The notes under the pieces were generated by a model. That model was not told the DNA's origin and searched no databases. It was given only the letters and a program-made list of their open reading frames with translations. Made by a program: the position numbers and the translations under genes. Positions 1-8,924 of a stretch of DNA of 64,000 nt are shown one piece after another. This stretch comes from Methylophaga thalassica (GTDB lineage Bacteria; Pseudomonadota; Gammaproteobacteria; Nitrosococcales; Methylophagaceae): positions 1-64,000 of the forward strand of contig NZ_BSND01000006.1 in NCBI RefSeq assembly GCF_030159795.1, written 5' to 3'. The first letter of the stretch is position 1. Every line of letters begins with the position of its first letter.

Positions 1-23
1 TTTCCTGCAACAAAGAAGCGAGA

Positions 24-51
24 ATTATACAGCTCTCTGCCAGACTGTCAA
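24..51 (-). promoter_or_regulatory. P2-like promoter of a stable RNA (probably rrn) operon running off the left edge
   Basis: On the minus strand a perfect -35 TTGACA (51..46) is followed after 16 bases by a perfect -10 TATAAT (29..24). The discriminator is rich in G/C (TCTCGC). The A/T-rich stretch just upstream (52-75) looks like an UP element. Transcription would start near position 17 and leave the window. The rRNA gene itself is not in view, so rrn is an inference from promoter architecture. Confidence 0.6.
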
Positions 52-143
52 CTTAATTTTTTACATTTTTTGAAACTGTAAACCTTAAGTCAAATGCCAA
101 TTCAACTAGCCTTTTCGGGCTCCCTCATCAGCAAGAGGGGCGC

Positions 144-172
144 ATATTACGCGAGGAAATTCATGAAAGCAA
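144..172 (-). promoter_or_regulatory. P1-like promoter of the same operon
   Basis: On the minus strand a -35 TTGCTT (172..167) and -10 TAATAT (149..144) are 17 bases apart. The discriminator that follows, GCGCCCC, closely resembles that of E. coli rrn P1 promoters (GCGCCACC). A/T-rich sequence upstream could act as an UP element. The predicted start near 137 lies about 120 bases before the P2 start, which is the usual rrn P1-P2 spacing. The GC discriminator implies stringent (ppGpp) control. Confidence 0.55.
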
Positions 173-179
173 CACAAAA

Positions 180-741
180 CCGTAATATTTTTGTCATTTT
201 CCTTTCCCTTTAAAAGCAGACACCCCTTTACTCACCGATAACCACTTAATAAATAAGAAGGTAATTATCAAAACGTATTCCACTTGCACCGTATTTAATT
301 CTGCTTATGTTGGTATAACCACTTTTCATAAGCAAAACTAAGCGCTGCCAAGTAGCCGTTTAGCCCATTCAAACGTTTAAAAATCTACTTGATAATATTA
401 GCTAACGATACTGGCCTCCATATAGGAACAAACTCTTTAGCTAATAAAGCCAGAGTTTTGAAACCTCCCAACAAGGCTGCTAGGCATCGCTAAATTTATT
501 ATAAAAATTTTGTTGATCATTCAATGGTAGGAAATCGAAGTTGTTATTGAGGGTATTAAATATGAAACGGAATGATTGATACGTCCGTATCTACTTTTCA
601 CTCTTCATAACGACCACAGATACATACGCCTAGTATGGAGAAACTTATTTTTTGGAAACAACGATTACAACTGAGTGGAGATAATTGAATTGTGCAGTTT
701 TGTGATATGGCTCAAGCAAAGCATAAACTACAGGCAATAAA
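180..741. other. Noncoding region between tRNA-Lys and the leftward promoters
   Basis: No credible reading frame is present. It is moderately A/T-rich and would serve as upstream regulatory sequence for the promoters at 24-172, for example for Fis-type activation, though no Fis site could be assigned with confidence. The only local structure noted is a short dyad at 578-591 (GATACG, 2-base spacer, CGTATC). Otherwise nothing was recognised. Confidence 0.5.
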
Positions 742-770
742 AAAGGGTTATGCTTTTAGCATAACCCTTT
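742..770 (-). terminator. Rho-independent terminator of tRNA-Lys
   Basis: A perfect 12-bp stem (742-753 with 759-770) encloses a 5-base loop. On the minus strand it follows the tRNA 3' end by 7 bases and is followed by a T-rich tract (TTTATT). Confidence 0.8.
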
Positions 771-777
771 GAATTTG

Positions 778-853
778 TGGTGGGCCGTCTGCGACTCGAA
801 CGCAGGACCATCGGATTAAAAGTCCGGTGCTCTACCAACTGAGCTAACGGCCC
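778..853 (-). tRNA. tRNA-Lys (anticodon UUU)
   Basis: Read on the minus strand this is a complete 76-base tRNA. The acceptor stem GGGCCGT pairs with ACGGCCC, the D-loop reads AGCTCAGTTGGTAGAGC, the anticodon loop is CTTTTAA with anticodon TTT, and the T-loop is GTTCGAGTC. The 3' CCA is encoded (780..778). It stands alone, with its own promoter and terminator. Confidence 0.97.
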
Positions 854-867
854 AAACCAAGCGGCAT

Positions 868-895
868 ATAATACCGTTTTCTAAATAAATGACAA
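868..895 (-). promoter_or_regulatory. Promoter of tRNA-Lys
   Basis: On the minus strand a -35 TTGTCA (895..890) and a -10 TATTAT (873..868) are separated by 16 bases. A GC-rich discriminator (GCCGC) follows, as expected for a stringently controlled stable-RNA promoter. The tRNA begins about 14 bases downstream of the -10. Confidence 0.6.
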
Positions 896-936
896 CCCTT
901 TTGACACATTTTTTTTAAATTAATTATGAGGTGTCT

Positions 937-1224
937 ATGATCAGCATTGCTAAACCTGATGAAGCGACACTAAAAACCGCTTTAAATAACGCCGAATTAA
1001 TGCTCGAAACAGGCCATGATCATCAACATGTTGCTCAGGCATTGTTGTATATGGATGAAAGAAACCATCTCATGAGCAATATTGTTAGCGCCGTAGAGAA
1101 CTATTTTCTATTGGAGAACGAACAGGCCAGAAGTGATTTATTAACAGCGTTTAAACGTTTCAAAACATTTGAGATTGAATCAGCAACTGAAATAGAAGCT
1201 GAATTAACCTTAGATCAGTCTTGA
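937..1224 (+). CDS. Small hypothetical protein, 95 aa
   Basis: I do not recognise this protein. It is a short, soluble, mostly helical and acidic product with no signal peptide, membrane segment or cysteine motif. It contains a His-rich patch near the start (GHDHQH). The ATG at 937 is chosen because GAGG (928-931) sits 5 bases upstream; a GTG at 931 would overlap that ribosome-binding site. It is convergent with queC and overlaps its 3' end by 10 bases. Coding potential is supported by the good ribosome-binding site, not by homology known to me. Confidence 0.6.
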   Translation: MISIAKPDEATLKTALNNAELMLETGHDHQHVAQALLYMDERNHLMSNIVSAVENYFLLENEQARSDLLTAFKRFKTFEIESATEIEAELTLDQS

Positions 1225-1886
1225 TAAGGTGTTGGATCCGTTATGCCTGCTTGCCTGAAACCTTCTTTGCGGAATCGGCAAGAATCACATTCACCACACG
1301 CCCGGCCTTCATTATCAGCTTGATAGCATGACACAGTGAGACTGTAATCCACACCTAAGGAAATACCTTTTTCAATAATGGCCTGCTTACTTAAGTCTAT
1401 TAGTGGAGTCTCTATCGTTAACTTATGACCTTCCACACCCGTTTTTGTTGCTAAATTGGCCATCGTCTCAAAAGCAGCAATGTATTCAGGACGACAATCC
1501 GGATAGCCAGAATAATCTACTGCATTGACACCAACAAAAATGGCATCCGCTTCTAAAACCTCTGCCCATCCTAATGCAATTGATAAAAATACTGTATTTC
1601 GTGCTGGCACATAGGTAATAGGAATGCCTTCTTCGTGCTGTTGTGGAACAGCTATGGACGAATCCGTCAGTGCCGAACCACCAATGGCAGTGAGATCAAT
1701 ATTGATAACTTTATGTTCAGTAACACCCATGGCTTCAGCAAGTTTGGCTGAGGCGTGTAATTCTGCTCGATGACGTTGACCATAATCAAAGCTCATCGTG
1801 AAACATTTATATCCCTGCTGCTGGGCAATCGCCAGCACAGTCGCAGAGTCAAGCCCACCGGATAAAAGAATGACGGCTTTTTTCAA
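1215..1886 (-). CDS. queC: 7-cyano-7-deazaguanine synthase QueC
   Basis: QueC converts 7-carboxy-7-deazaguanine to preQ0 with ATP and ammonia, in the pathway to queuosine in tRNA. The 223-aa protein begins with the PP-loop ATP pyrophosphatase motif SGGLDS (residues 9-14). It ends with the zinc-binding cysteines C187, C197, C200 and C203. Length and motifs match the family. Its ATG overlaps the queE stop by 4 bases (ATGA type), so the two are translationally coupled, and they supply consecutive steps. It is the last gene of the leftward run that includes tol-pal. queD and queF are not in this window. Confidence 0.97.
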   Translation of the reverse strand: MKKAVILLSGGLDSATVLAIAQQQGYKCFTMSFDYGQRHRAELHASAKLAEAMGVTEHKVINIDLTAIGGSALTDSSIAVPQQHEEGIPITYVPARNTVFLSIALGWAEVLEADAIFVGVNAVDYSGYPDCRPEYIAAFETMANLATKTGVEGHKLTIETPLIDLSKQAIIEKGISLGVDYSLTVSCYQADNEGRACGECDSCRFRKEGFRQAGITDPTPYQD

Positions 1887-2524
1887 CGTCCTTTCTCCTC
1901 ACCCCACAGATATTTGTGCATCTGTATTTGCATTCTTACGGGTAAATTGTCTTCAACAACCCACTCAGCAAGCTCAGCTGGTTGTAACTGCCCGTGAATA
2001 GGGGAAAACAATACTTCACATCGTTCATTTAGCTGATGCTGCTGTAATTTCTCTTTTGCCCAGTCATAATCATCACGATGACAAACCACAAATTTAAGCT
2101 GATCGTGAGTATTTAATAGTTCGATATTCTCATAACGATTTTTACTTTCTTCGCCTGAGCCTGGTGTTTTCAGGTCCATAACGCGGCTGACACGTTTATC
2201 CACTTTACTTATATCCATAGCCCCACTGGTTTCTAATGACACCTCATAACCACGATCACACAATGCCGTTAATAGAGGTATACAGTTGGGCTGAGCGAGT
2301 GGTTCACCACCTGTCACACAGACATATCGAGGATTAAACGCAGCGACTTTGGCCACAATCTCATCGAGGTCCATCTTTTCTCCGCCATGAAATGCATACT
2401 CAGTATCACAATAACCACAGCGAAGCGGACAGCCTGTCAGCCTCACAAACACAGTCGGCAGTCCCACTGTACGGGACTCACCCTGTAGAGAATAAAAAAT
2501 TTCCGTTATACGACATTGCGCCAT
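1883..2524 (-). CDS. queE: 7-carboxy-7-deazaguanine synthase QueE (radical SAM)
   Basis: QueE is a radical SAM enzyme that rearranges 6-carboxytetrahydropterin to 7-carboxy-7-deazaguanine, the step before QueC. The 213-aa protein carries the 4Fe-4S cluster motif CPLRCGYC (C32, C36, C39) close to the N terminus and the GGEP motif of SAM binding near residue 72. Short length and early cluster are typical of QueE. It follows cpoB by 20 bases and overlaps queC by 4, as in many gammaproteobacteria where queE sits behind tol-pal-cpoB. Confidence 0.96.
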   Translation of the reverse strand: MAQCRITEIFYSLQGESRTVGLPTVFVRLTGCPLRCGYCDTEYAFHGGEKMDLDEIVAKVAAFNPRYVCVTGGEPLAQPNCIPLLTALCDRGYEVSLETSGAMDISKVDKRVSRVMDLKTPGSGEESKNRYENIELLNTHDQLKFVVCHRDDYDWAKEKLQQHQLNERCEVLFSPIHGQLQPAELAEWVVEDNLPVRMQIQMHKYLWGEEKGR

Positions 2525-2544
2525 AAAATTACCGGCTCACTGTC

Positions 2545-3348
2545 TTAATTAGCTTGCTGATTGATACGTTCTAACCTGGCTTTTGCGAGTCTGGCTGCAG
2601 AACTATTTGGGTACTTTTCTACTACTTGATTCAACGTAGCTTCAGCTCGTTGGCTATCCCCCATTTCCTGTTCGCTAAACCCTCTTTTCAAAAGCGCATC
2701 TGCTACTTTTGAGCTTGTAGGATATTCATCAATAACGATTTGGAAAAGCGCAGCCGCATCAGCAAACTGTCTTAACACATATTTTGCTTCACCTTGCCAA
2801 TAATAGGCATTAGGTAAATACACACTGCCCGGATATTGTTCAGGGAATTTTGCTAAGGCATCAATTGCCTGTTGGTATTGACCGCTTCGCAGCGTTTGCA
2901 GTGCAGCTTGATAGGCGGCCTCACCATTTTCAACAGCGACTGGCGCTGCATCAGTGGGAGATGGCTCATCCGTTGTTTCATTAATACCAGCATTCGCCAT
3001 TGAAGTATCTGCTGGCTCATCACTGCTTACTGAATTACTCGCATCCGTAGAGGCGTTGGTTTCTAATTTTTGCATGCGCTCGTCTAAGTCAATATACATT
3101 TCTTTCTGACGTTTTTGCGCTTGCTCTAGCTCATGCCTTAATGTTTCATTGTCACCATTAAGACGTTGAATTTCATTTTGTAACTGATCAACACGAGTTA
3201 TCAGGTTCATCAGCCCCTGGCCTTGAATGATTCGCTCCAGCCTTTCTACACGCTGCTGAAGTGGCTCTGTCTCTGCCCAACTAATATTGGGCAGAGTAAC
3301 AGCCAGAATCACGGCACAAATGAATTTTTTTTTGCCGTTAATCTGCAT
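2545..3348 (-). CDS. cpoB: Cell division coordinator CpoB (YbgF), TPR protein
   Basis: CpoB is a periplasmic protein that links Tol-Pal-driven outer membrane constriction with PBP1B peptidoglycan synthesis. The 267-aa product has a signal peptide (about residues 1-25, ending ISWA). A coiled-coil trimerisation region follows (about 30-95), then a Ser/Asp/Thr-rich linker, then three tetratricopeptide repeats to the C terminus. The repeats are visible as AYQAAL, PNAYYWQGEAKYV and ADALLKRGFSEQ segments. It directly follows pal (4-base gap) as the last tol-cluster gene. Confidence 0.93.
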   Translation of the reverse strand: MQINGKKKFICAVILAVTLPNISWAETEPLQQRVERLERIIQGQGLMNLITRVDQLQNEIQRLNGDNETLRHELEQAQKRQKEMYIDLDERMQKLETNASTDASNSVSSDEPADTSMANAGINETTDEPSPTDAAPVAVENGEAAYQAALQTLRSGQYQQAIDALAKFPEQYPGSVYLPNAYYWQGEAKYVLRQFADAAALFQIVIDEYPTSSKVADALLKRGFSEQEMGDSQRAEATLNQVVEKYPNSSAARLAKARLERINQQAN

Positions 3349-3352
3349 TTTT

Positions 3353-3925
3353 CTATCGACCTAAATAAACAATTTCTACACGACGGTTTTGCGCCCAGGC
3401 AGATTCATCAGAACCATCAACTGCTGGTCTTTCTTCACCAAAACTTGTTACCTGGAATTGACTGATGTCAGCACCTTGTAACATTAAAATTTGACGAATA
3501 GATAAAGCACGGCGTTCACCTAATGCAAGGTTATATTCACGCGAACCACGTTCGTCAGTATGACCTTCTAATCTGACTGTCACATTAGGGTGTTTCGCTA
3601 AATAAGCAGCATGTGCTTGCAATGTTGCCTGATCTTCCTGGCGAACATTCGCACTGTCATATTCAAAATAAACCACACGGTTAGATAATGGATTTGAAGG
3701 ATCATTCAACTCATTACCTTGGTAGCCATCTTCACCCACAACAACCTGAGTTTCTGAGCCGTACTCACTACTGTCAGCATTACCTTGTCCATTAACTCCT
3801 GATGTTTGTGCACTTAGATCCTCTACAGCCACATCACCTTCATTCATACCTTTATTGGGTGTTGAACTACAAGCAGCTAACCATAGCAATGGAACTAAGA
3901 CCGCAAACAATTTTAATTTTTTCAT
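3353..3925 (-). CDS. pal: Peptidoglycan-associated lipoprotein Pal
   Basis: Pal anchors the outer membrane to peptidoglycan and is the outer-membrane end of the Tol system. The 190-aa precursor has a lipobox ending LAAC with the lipidated Cys at residue 19. A low-complexity linker follows, then an OmpA-like peptidoglycan-binding domain (about 80-190) with the expected EGHTDERGS motif and NLALGERRA helix. It follows tolB by about 18 bases. Length is slightly above the E. coli protein because of the linker. Confidence 0.97.
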   Translation of the reverse strand: MKKLKLFAVLVPLLWLAACSSTPNKGMNEGDVAVEDLSAQTSGVNGQGNADSSEYGSETQVVVGEDGYQGNELNDPSNPLSNRVVYFEYDSANVRQEDQATLQAHAAYLAKHPNVTVRLEGHTDERGSREYNLALGERRALSIRQILMLQGADISQFQVTSFGEERPAVDGSDESAWAQNRRVEIVYLGR

Positions 3926-3943
3926 TTAATTGACTCCTATCAC

Positions 3944-5242
3944 TTACTTTTTAAAAGGCGACCATGCCGGTTCACGTACCGCACTACCTGATTCTCCCAG
4001 GCGTTGTTTAATTCGGCCATCAACGGACACTGCCGCTAATACACCTCTGCCTTTTTGCTCGGTTGCATATAAAATCATGCGGCCGTTTGGCGCAAAGCTC
4101 GGGGACTCATCAGCTCGCGTTTCAGTTAACACCTGAACCGCGCCTGTCTCTAAATCCTGCACGGCAATATGAAACTTGCCGTTAACGCCATGTACCATTG
4201 TCATCATGCGTCCATCAGGAGAAATATCTGCAGAGGCATTGTAGTTGCCTTCAAAGGTAACACGTTCAGCACGTCCACCATCTGCATTCACTTTATAAAT
4301 TTGTGGTCTGCCGCCACGGTCAGAGGTAAATAAAATCTCACGACCATTTGGCATCCATACCGCTTCAGTATCAATCGCTTGTGAATTGTGTGTCACACGT
4401 GACAATTTTCCAGTGCTTAATTCTAAGACATAAATTTCCGGGTTACCGTTTTTTGATAAGGTAACCGCTAATTTTTTGCCATCGGGTGACCAGGCTGGCG
4501 CACTGTTCAAACCACGGAAAGAAGCGACTGATTGTCTTTTACCTGTACTGAGTTCTTGCACAAAAATCTCAGATTTCGCATTTTCAAATGTCACATAGGC
4601 CAGACGATCACCATCAGGTGCCCAACTTGGCGACATGATAGGTTGTCTTGATTGCAGTACCGTTCTTGGGCTTGCACCATCGGCATCAGAAATTTGTAAG
4701 GCATAACGCTTACTACCATCTGCATTCTTAATTTCTGTCACAAAGGCCAGACGTGTTGAAAAGACACCTTTTTCACCAGTCAGGGTTTCATAGACAATAT
4801 CGGCGATTTGATGTGCAAGGTTGCGCATACCAGACGCGGGCACATTATAGCGTTTACCTACCAGTTGCTGTGATTTGTATACATCATACAATTGGAATTG
4901 TACTTGATAGTTTTCTCCATCCTGGCTGCTAACCTTACCGATCAATAAGCCTTCAGAACGTAATAACCGCCAATCCGCAAAGTTCACCTGCTGGCCTTCA
5001 TGTGGCTGCGAAATTAACTCGCTTTGTTTTAATGGTGCGAAGCGACCACTACTTTTTAAATCATTACTGATGATGCTGGAAATATCTTCCGGCGGCGCGA
5101 AGCCCTCATTGCCAAAGGGTACGACAGCAATAGGTAATGCCGCTTCCGAACCGCCTGTAATTTCGATTGTTAATAACGCATGTGCCGGCCATGGCACGAA
5201 AAACATTAATAGCGCGACTGTTTTTAACCAACGTGTGAACAT
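3944..5242 (-). CDS. tolB: Tol-Pal system protein TolB
   Basis: TolB is the periplasmic partner of Pal in the envelope-constriction machine. It has a signal peptide (about residues 1-22, ending PAHA), an N-terminal alpha/beta domain and a C-terminal six-bladed beta-propeller. The propeller shows as repeated WSPDG/WAPDG/ISPDG turns. I prefer the ATG at 5242 to the one at 5251: AGAGG lies immediately before 5251 with no spacing but 9 bases before 5242. The resulting 432 aa matches family length. It sits between tolA and pal. Confidence 0.95.
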   Translation of the reverse strand: MFTRWLKTVALLMFFVPWPAHALLTIEITGGSEAALPIAVVPFGNEGFAPPEDISSIISNDLKSSGRFAPLKQSELISQPHEGQQVNFADWRLLRSEGLLIGKVSSQDGENYQVQFQLYDVYKSQQLVGKRYNVPASGMRNLAHQIADIVYETLTGEKGVFSTRLAFVTEIKNADGSKRYALQISDADGASPRTVLQSRQPIMSPSWAPDGDRLAYVTFENAKSEIFVQELSTGKRQSVASFRGLNSAPAWSPDGKKLAVTLSKNGNPEIYVLELSTGKLSRVTHNSQAIDTEAVWMPNGREILFTSDRGGRPQIYKVNADGGRAERVTFEGNYNASADISPDGRMMTMVHGVNGKFHIAVQDLETGAVQVLTETRADESPSFAPNGRMILYATEQKGRGVLAAVSVDGRIKQRLGESGSAVREPAWSPFKK

Positions 5243-5254
5243 CGCATCCATCCT

Positions 5255-6370
5255 CTATTCGGGTTTAAAGATAAATTGAAAATCTCGTAATGCTGCTGCA
5301 GCTTTTGGATCTGAAGGCTGCGGTAGTGGCGCTGCTTTATATACAGCTGACTCAGCAGATCGGTCAAAGACTGAATTGCCACTACTTTTAACAATTTTCA
5401 CATTCTTAACATCACCACCGGGTAACAGTGACACTTGTACTGTACATTGAAGTCCTGATTGAACATTTGCCGGCCTTAACCAATAACGTTTTACACGTTG
5501 CTGAATCATCAGACTGTATTGATCGACAACACCTTTTACCCGGCGTGCTTCACGCTCTTGCTGTTCCTGCTCAAGCTGGCGCTGAAGATCAGACTCGGCA
5601 GCTTTTCTACGAGCTTCCTCTTCGGCCTTACGTTTCGCTTCTTCTGCTTTACGTTTGGCTTCAGCTTCGGCTTTGCGTTTTTCTTCCTCTAAACGTTTCT
5701 TCTCAGCTTCGGCCTTTTGTTTCGCTTCTTCCGCTTTACGCTTCTCTTCTTCTAACCGTTTTTTCTCTGCCGCCGCTTTTTGTTTTTCTTCTTCTATACG
5801 CTTTTTCTCAGCTTCAGCTTTGCGCTTTTCTTCCTCTAAGCGTTTTTTCTCGGCTTCTACTTTTTGTTTTTCAAGTTCAGCCTGTTTACGCTCAGCTTCA
5901 GCTTTTTGTTTACGTTCTTCTTCCAGTTTTCTTTGTTTTTCTGCTTCCAAACGTTTTTGTTCTTCCGCTTCTCTTTGTTTGGCTAGATCGGCAATACGCT
6001 GTTTTTCTTCTTCTGCAGCCTTCGCTCTCTGTTCTGCTTCAATACGAGAGCGTTCTTCCATGTCCTGATATTCCTGCTCCTTACGGGCAAGTTCTTTTTG
6101 TGTTTCTTCCAACTGCTCCTGCACTTTTTGCTGACGTTCCTGCTCAGCGTTTTTCTTATCTTGCTCAAGCTTCTCCAGACGAGCAACTTCCTGCTCGACC
6201 AGGTTTTCATCTAACACGGTTGCCTGAACAATTTCTTTTTGTGGTTCCTGTGCTAATGGTTTTGGCGTTGAAGTCAAATCCATACCAATGATGAACATGG
6301 CAAAAAGGACGACATGTAACACCAGAGATGATGCGCCAGCAAAAAGATTGTCGACGATATTGTGTTTCAT
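5255..6370 (-). CDS. tolA: Cell envelope protein TolA
   Basis: TolA transduces proton-motive force from TolQR across the periplasm to TolB-Pal. The 371-aa protein has one N-terminal transmembrane helix (about 12-32). A very long Lys/Glu/Ala-rich helical domain follows (about 55-270), made of near-repeats of KAEAEKKRLEEE-type units. A globular C-terminal domain ends the protein (about 275-371). The repeat region is repetitive at DNA level and creates long antisense open frames that are not genes. It lies between tolR (4-base gap) and tolB. Confidence 0.95.
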   Translation of the reverse strand: MKHNIVDNLFAGASSLVLHVVLFAMFIIGMDLTSTPKPLAQEPQKEIVQATVLDENLVEQEVARLEKLEQDKKNAEQERQQKVQEQLEETQKELARKEQEYQDMEERSRIEAEQRAKAAEEEKQRIADLAKQREAEEQKRLEAEKQRKLEEERKQKAEAERKQAELEKQKVEAEKKRLEEEKRKAEAEKKRIEEEKQKAAAEKKRLEEEKRKAEEAKQKAEAEKKRLEEEKRKAEAEAKRKAEEAKRKAEEEARRKAAESDLQRQLEQEQQEREARRVKGVVDQYSLMIQQRVKRYWLRPANVQSGLQCTVQVSLLPGGDVKNVKIVKSSGNSVFDRSAESAVYKAAPLPQPSDPKAAAALRDFQFIFKPE

Positions 6371-6374
6371 AATA

Positions 6375-6827
6375 TTACTGAGCGTTCTCGGTTGATTCTG
6401 GCTGTTGGGTAATCAGGCCAACACTCGGCGCACCCGCTTTTTGCAACAGCGCCATTGCAGAAACCACATTCCCATAACTCGCTGCACTATCACCTTTCAC
6501 CATCACAGGTGTTTTAGGGTTACGGCTCAAGACTGCGCTGGTTATTGCCATCAATCTTTCTGGCCCAACAGCTTCATCTTGCTTGTCGCCTACAGCCGCA
6601 TAAAAGTTGCCTTCTGCATCAACAGAAACAACAAAAGGCTCTGTATTTTCTGGTGAGTCAACGGGGTTTGCATCTGCCTGCGGTAACTCAACCTGAACCC
6701 CCTGAGTCAACATGGGGGCAGTGATCATAAAGATGATTAATAACACCAGCATGACGTCGATATAGGGCACAACATTAATGTCGCTCATCGCCTTGCGTCG
6801 TTGTCGTCTGTTTGAATGTACAGCCAT
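6375..6827 (-). CDS. tolR: Tol-Pal system protein TolR (ExbD family)
   Basis: TolR forms the proton channel of the Tol motor with TolQ. The 150-aa product has the family layout: a short basic cytoplasmic tail, one transmembrane helix (about 19-42), then a periplasmic domain. The proton-carrying Asp of the helix is seen at residue 24 (PYIDVMLVLL), equivalent to Asp23 of E. coli TolR. It follows tolQ by 15 bases. Confidence 0.96.
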   Translation of the reverse strand: MAVHSNRRQRRKAMSDINVVPYIDVMLVLLIIFMITAPMLTQGVQVELPQADANPVDSPENTEPFVVSVDAEGNFYAAVGDKQDEAVGPERLMAITSAVLSRNPKTPVMVKGDSAASYGNVVSAMALLQKAGAPSVGLITQQPESTENAQ

Positions 6828-6842
6828 GACCTAACCTCGGGG

Positions 6843-7511
6843 CTAACTATGTTGACGCTGTAAAATAGAAGAAAACTCTTCCAGGAAAGTATCGTAGCGA
6901 TTGATTAAACGCTCCACTTCGTTGGAGTAACGGTTATAGGCAATAACGGCTGGAATAGCAGCAAACAGACCCATTGCGGTAGCGATCAAAGCTTCTGAAA
7001 TCCCCGGCGCAACCATCGATAACGTTGCCTGCTGAACATTACCTAATGCACGGAAAGAATTCATAATCCCCCAAACCGTACCAAACAAACCGATATAAGG
7101 ACTGGTAGAACCTGCTGTTGCCAGAAATGGCAGTGAGGTTTCTAATTGGTCAATTTCTCTGGCCAGCGAAATTCGCATCACACGCTGGGCGCCTTCAAGT
7201 ACATAGTTACTATCTGTCGAGGTTTTCTTTAAGCGGACAAATTCTTTAAAACCGACTTCAAAGATACCTTCCATGCCCCGGCTGGTGTGTGGCCGTGAGG
7301 AAATGTCTTCATAGAGTCGATTCAGCTCGTTGCCAGACCAGAATTTATCTTCAAAATTATCCGCGTCACGTTTTGCTTTTGCCAACTCGCCTCGCTTACG
7401 GAAGATAATCAGCCACGAATAAAATGAAATCATTAATAACACCAGCATCACCAGTTTAACAATCAAACTAGCTTCAGCTATTAAGGTGATAATCGATAGA
7501 TCAGCAGTCAC
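6843..7511 (-). CDS. tolQ: Tol-Pal system protein TolQ (MotA/ExbB family)
   Basis: TolQ is the inner membrane stator-like channel subunit. The 222-aa protein has three predicted membrane spans: near the N terminus (about 13-33), about 130-155 and about 165-190. The signature region reads ATAGSTSPYIGLFGTVWGIM, followed by the SEALIATAMGLFAAIPAV segment. It starts with GTG, as E. coli tolQ does. The start lies inside the last 11 bases of ybgC, so translation is coupled. Confidence 0.96.
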   Translation of the reverse strand: MTADLSIITLIAEASLIVKLVMLVLLMISFYSWLIIFRKRGELAKAKRDADNFEDKFWSGNELNRLYEDISSRPHTSRGMEGIFEVGFKEFVRLKKTSTDSNYVLEGAQRVMRISLAREIDQLETSLPFLATAGSTSPYIGLFGTVWGIMNSFRALGNVQQATLSMVAPGISEALIATAMGLFAAIPAVIAYNRYSNEVERLINRYDTFLEEFSSILQRQHS

Positions 7512-7905
7512 TATGCAACTCCGTCAAAATAAAATTAGGTATGGGTTTGGGGCGAAATGTCTCTGCATTAAGACTCGCAACTCTGACCAAAGCATCACAC
7601 AACAGTTCCTCACCGCGATAGATACTCTGCTCAAAAACAATACTGGCACCGGATCTTTTCTGCAGACGGGAGATGACTTGTAAGAGGTCATTAAATACAG
7701 CAGGACGCCGATAATTAATCTGCATTGAATGCACAGCAAACAACAAACCTTGTTCTTGTCTGAGTGTACTCTGCTCAACGCCTAACGCTCTTAACCACTC
7801 CGTTCTTGCCCGTTCCATAAAGTTCACGTATTGCGAATGATACACGACTCCGCCACTATCGGTATCTTCATAATAAACCCGGATTGGCCAAACAAATTCT
7901 TGCAT
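7501..7905 (-). CDS. ybgC: Tol-Pal-associated acyl-CoA thioesterase YbgC
   Basis: YbgC is a cytoplasmic hot-dog-fold thioesterase encoded at the head of most tol-pal operons; its link with phospholipid or acyl metabolism is known but its cellular job is less clear. The 134-aa product shows the family signature YYEDTDSGGVVYH at residues 11-23, with the catalytic Asp at residue 16. It follows ruvB by 4 bases and overlaps tolQ, so ruv and tol genes may be co-transcribed. Confidence 0.95.
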   Translation of the reverse strand: MQEFVWPIRVYYEDTDSGGVVYHSQYVNFMERARTEWLRALGVEQSTLRQEQGLLFAVHSMQINYRRPAVFNDLLQVISRLQKRSGASIVFEQSIYRGEELLCDALVRVASLNAETFRPKPIPNFILTELHSDC

Positions 7906-7909
7906 AAAA

Positions 7910-8923
7910 TTATTGGCCGTCCAATGTCAGATCAGGACTTAATCCCAGGTGCAGCCAGGCACGCTTGGTCGCGACACGACCACGTGGAGTGCGCATAATA
8001 AAGCCTTCCAGAATCAAGTATGGCTCAAGTACATCTTCTATCGTGCCACGTTCTTCACCAATGGCCGCCGCCAGGTTATCTAAACCTACAGGCCCGCCTT
8101 CAAACTTCTCAATAATCGCCAGCAGTAATTTCCGGTCTAACATATCGAAGCCATAATTATCGACATCAAGTAAGTCCAGTGCCTGTCTGGCAATTTCCGC
8201 TGTCACCTCGCCGTTAAAACGCACCTCAGCATAATCTCGAACACGGCGCAGCAAACGATTAGCTATACGCGGTGTACCGCGTGAACGTCGTGCTACTTCA
8301 TGAGCACCACTGGCATCTAACTTTACATTCAATATCCGGGCACTTCGTTCAACAATCGTACTTAAATCCTGTGTATTGTAGAACTCCAGTCGTTGAACAA
8401 TCCCAAAGCGATCGCGTAAAGGTGAAGTGAGTGAGCCTGCCCGAGTGGTAGCTCCCACCAGCGTAAATGGTTCCAAGTCCAGCTTGATAGAACGAGCAGC
8501 AGGGCCTTCACCAATCATGATATCGATTTGGTAGTCTTCCATCGCCGGATAAAGCACTTCCTCAACGATAGGACTCAGTCGGTGAATCTCATCAACAAAC
8601 AAAACATCATTAGGTTCGAGGTTAGTCAGTAAGGCAGCCAAATCGCCGGGTCTCTCCAGAACAGGCCCCGATGTTTGGCGTAGATTGACCCCCATTTCAT
8701 TGGCAATAATATTCGCCAGAGTCGTTTTACCTAACCCGGGCGGCCCAAAAATCAAGGTGTGATCAAGTGCCTCTTTTCGCTGTTTAGCCGCTGAAATAAA
8801 CAAGTCCATCTGCTCACGGACAACCGGTTGACCAATATAATCCTCAAGCGTAATCGGACGAATTGCACGATCAATACGTTCTTCATCGTTATTGCTCTGT
8901 GGAGAAATAAACCGTTCTTCCAT
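7910..8923 (-). CDS. ruvB: Holliday junction branch migration helicase RuvB
   Basis: RuvB is the hexameric AAA+ motor that drives branch migration of Holliday junctions with RuvA. The 337-aa protein has Walker [11 protein letters not shown] (residues 60-69), Walker [11 protein letters not shown], sensor motif GATTRAGSL and the C-terminal winged-helix DNA-binding domain (from about residue 260). It directly follows ruvA, one base after its stop. Confidence 0.98.
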   Translation of the reverse strand: MEERFISPQSNNDEERIDRAIRPITLEDYIGQPVVREQMDLFISAAKQRKEALDHTLIFGPPGLGKTTLANIIANEMGVNLRQTSGPVLERPGDLAALLTNLEPNDVLFVDEIHRLSPIVEEVLYPAMEDYQIDIMIGEGPAARSIKLDLEPFTLVGATTRAGSLTSPLRDRFGIVQRLEFYNTQDLSTIVERSARILNVKLDASGAHEVARRSRGTPRIANRLLRRVRDYAEVRFNGEVTAEIARQALDLLDVDNYGFDMLDRKLLLAIIEKFEGGPVGLDNLAAAIGEERGTIEDVLEPYLILEGFIMRTPRGRVATKRAWLHLGLSPDLTLDGQ

Positions 8924-8924
8924 G

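Noticed and set aside
5428-6291. Long open frames on the plus strand opposite tolA
   Set aside because: They are antisense products of the Lys/Glu/Ala codon repeats in tolA; the translations are low-complexity Leu/Phe/Ser strings without ribosome-binding sites.
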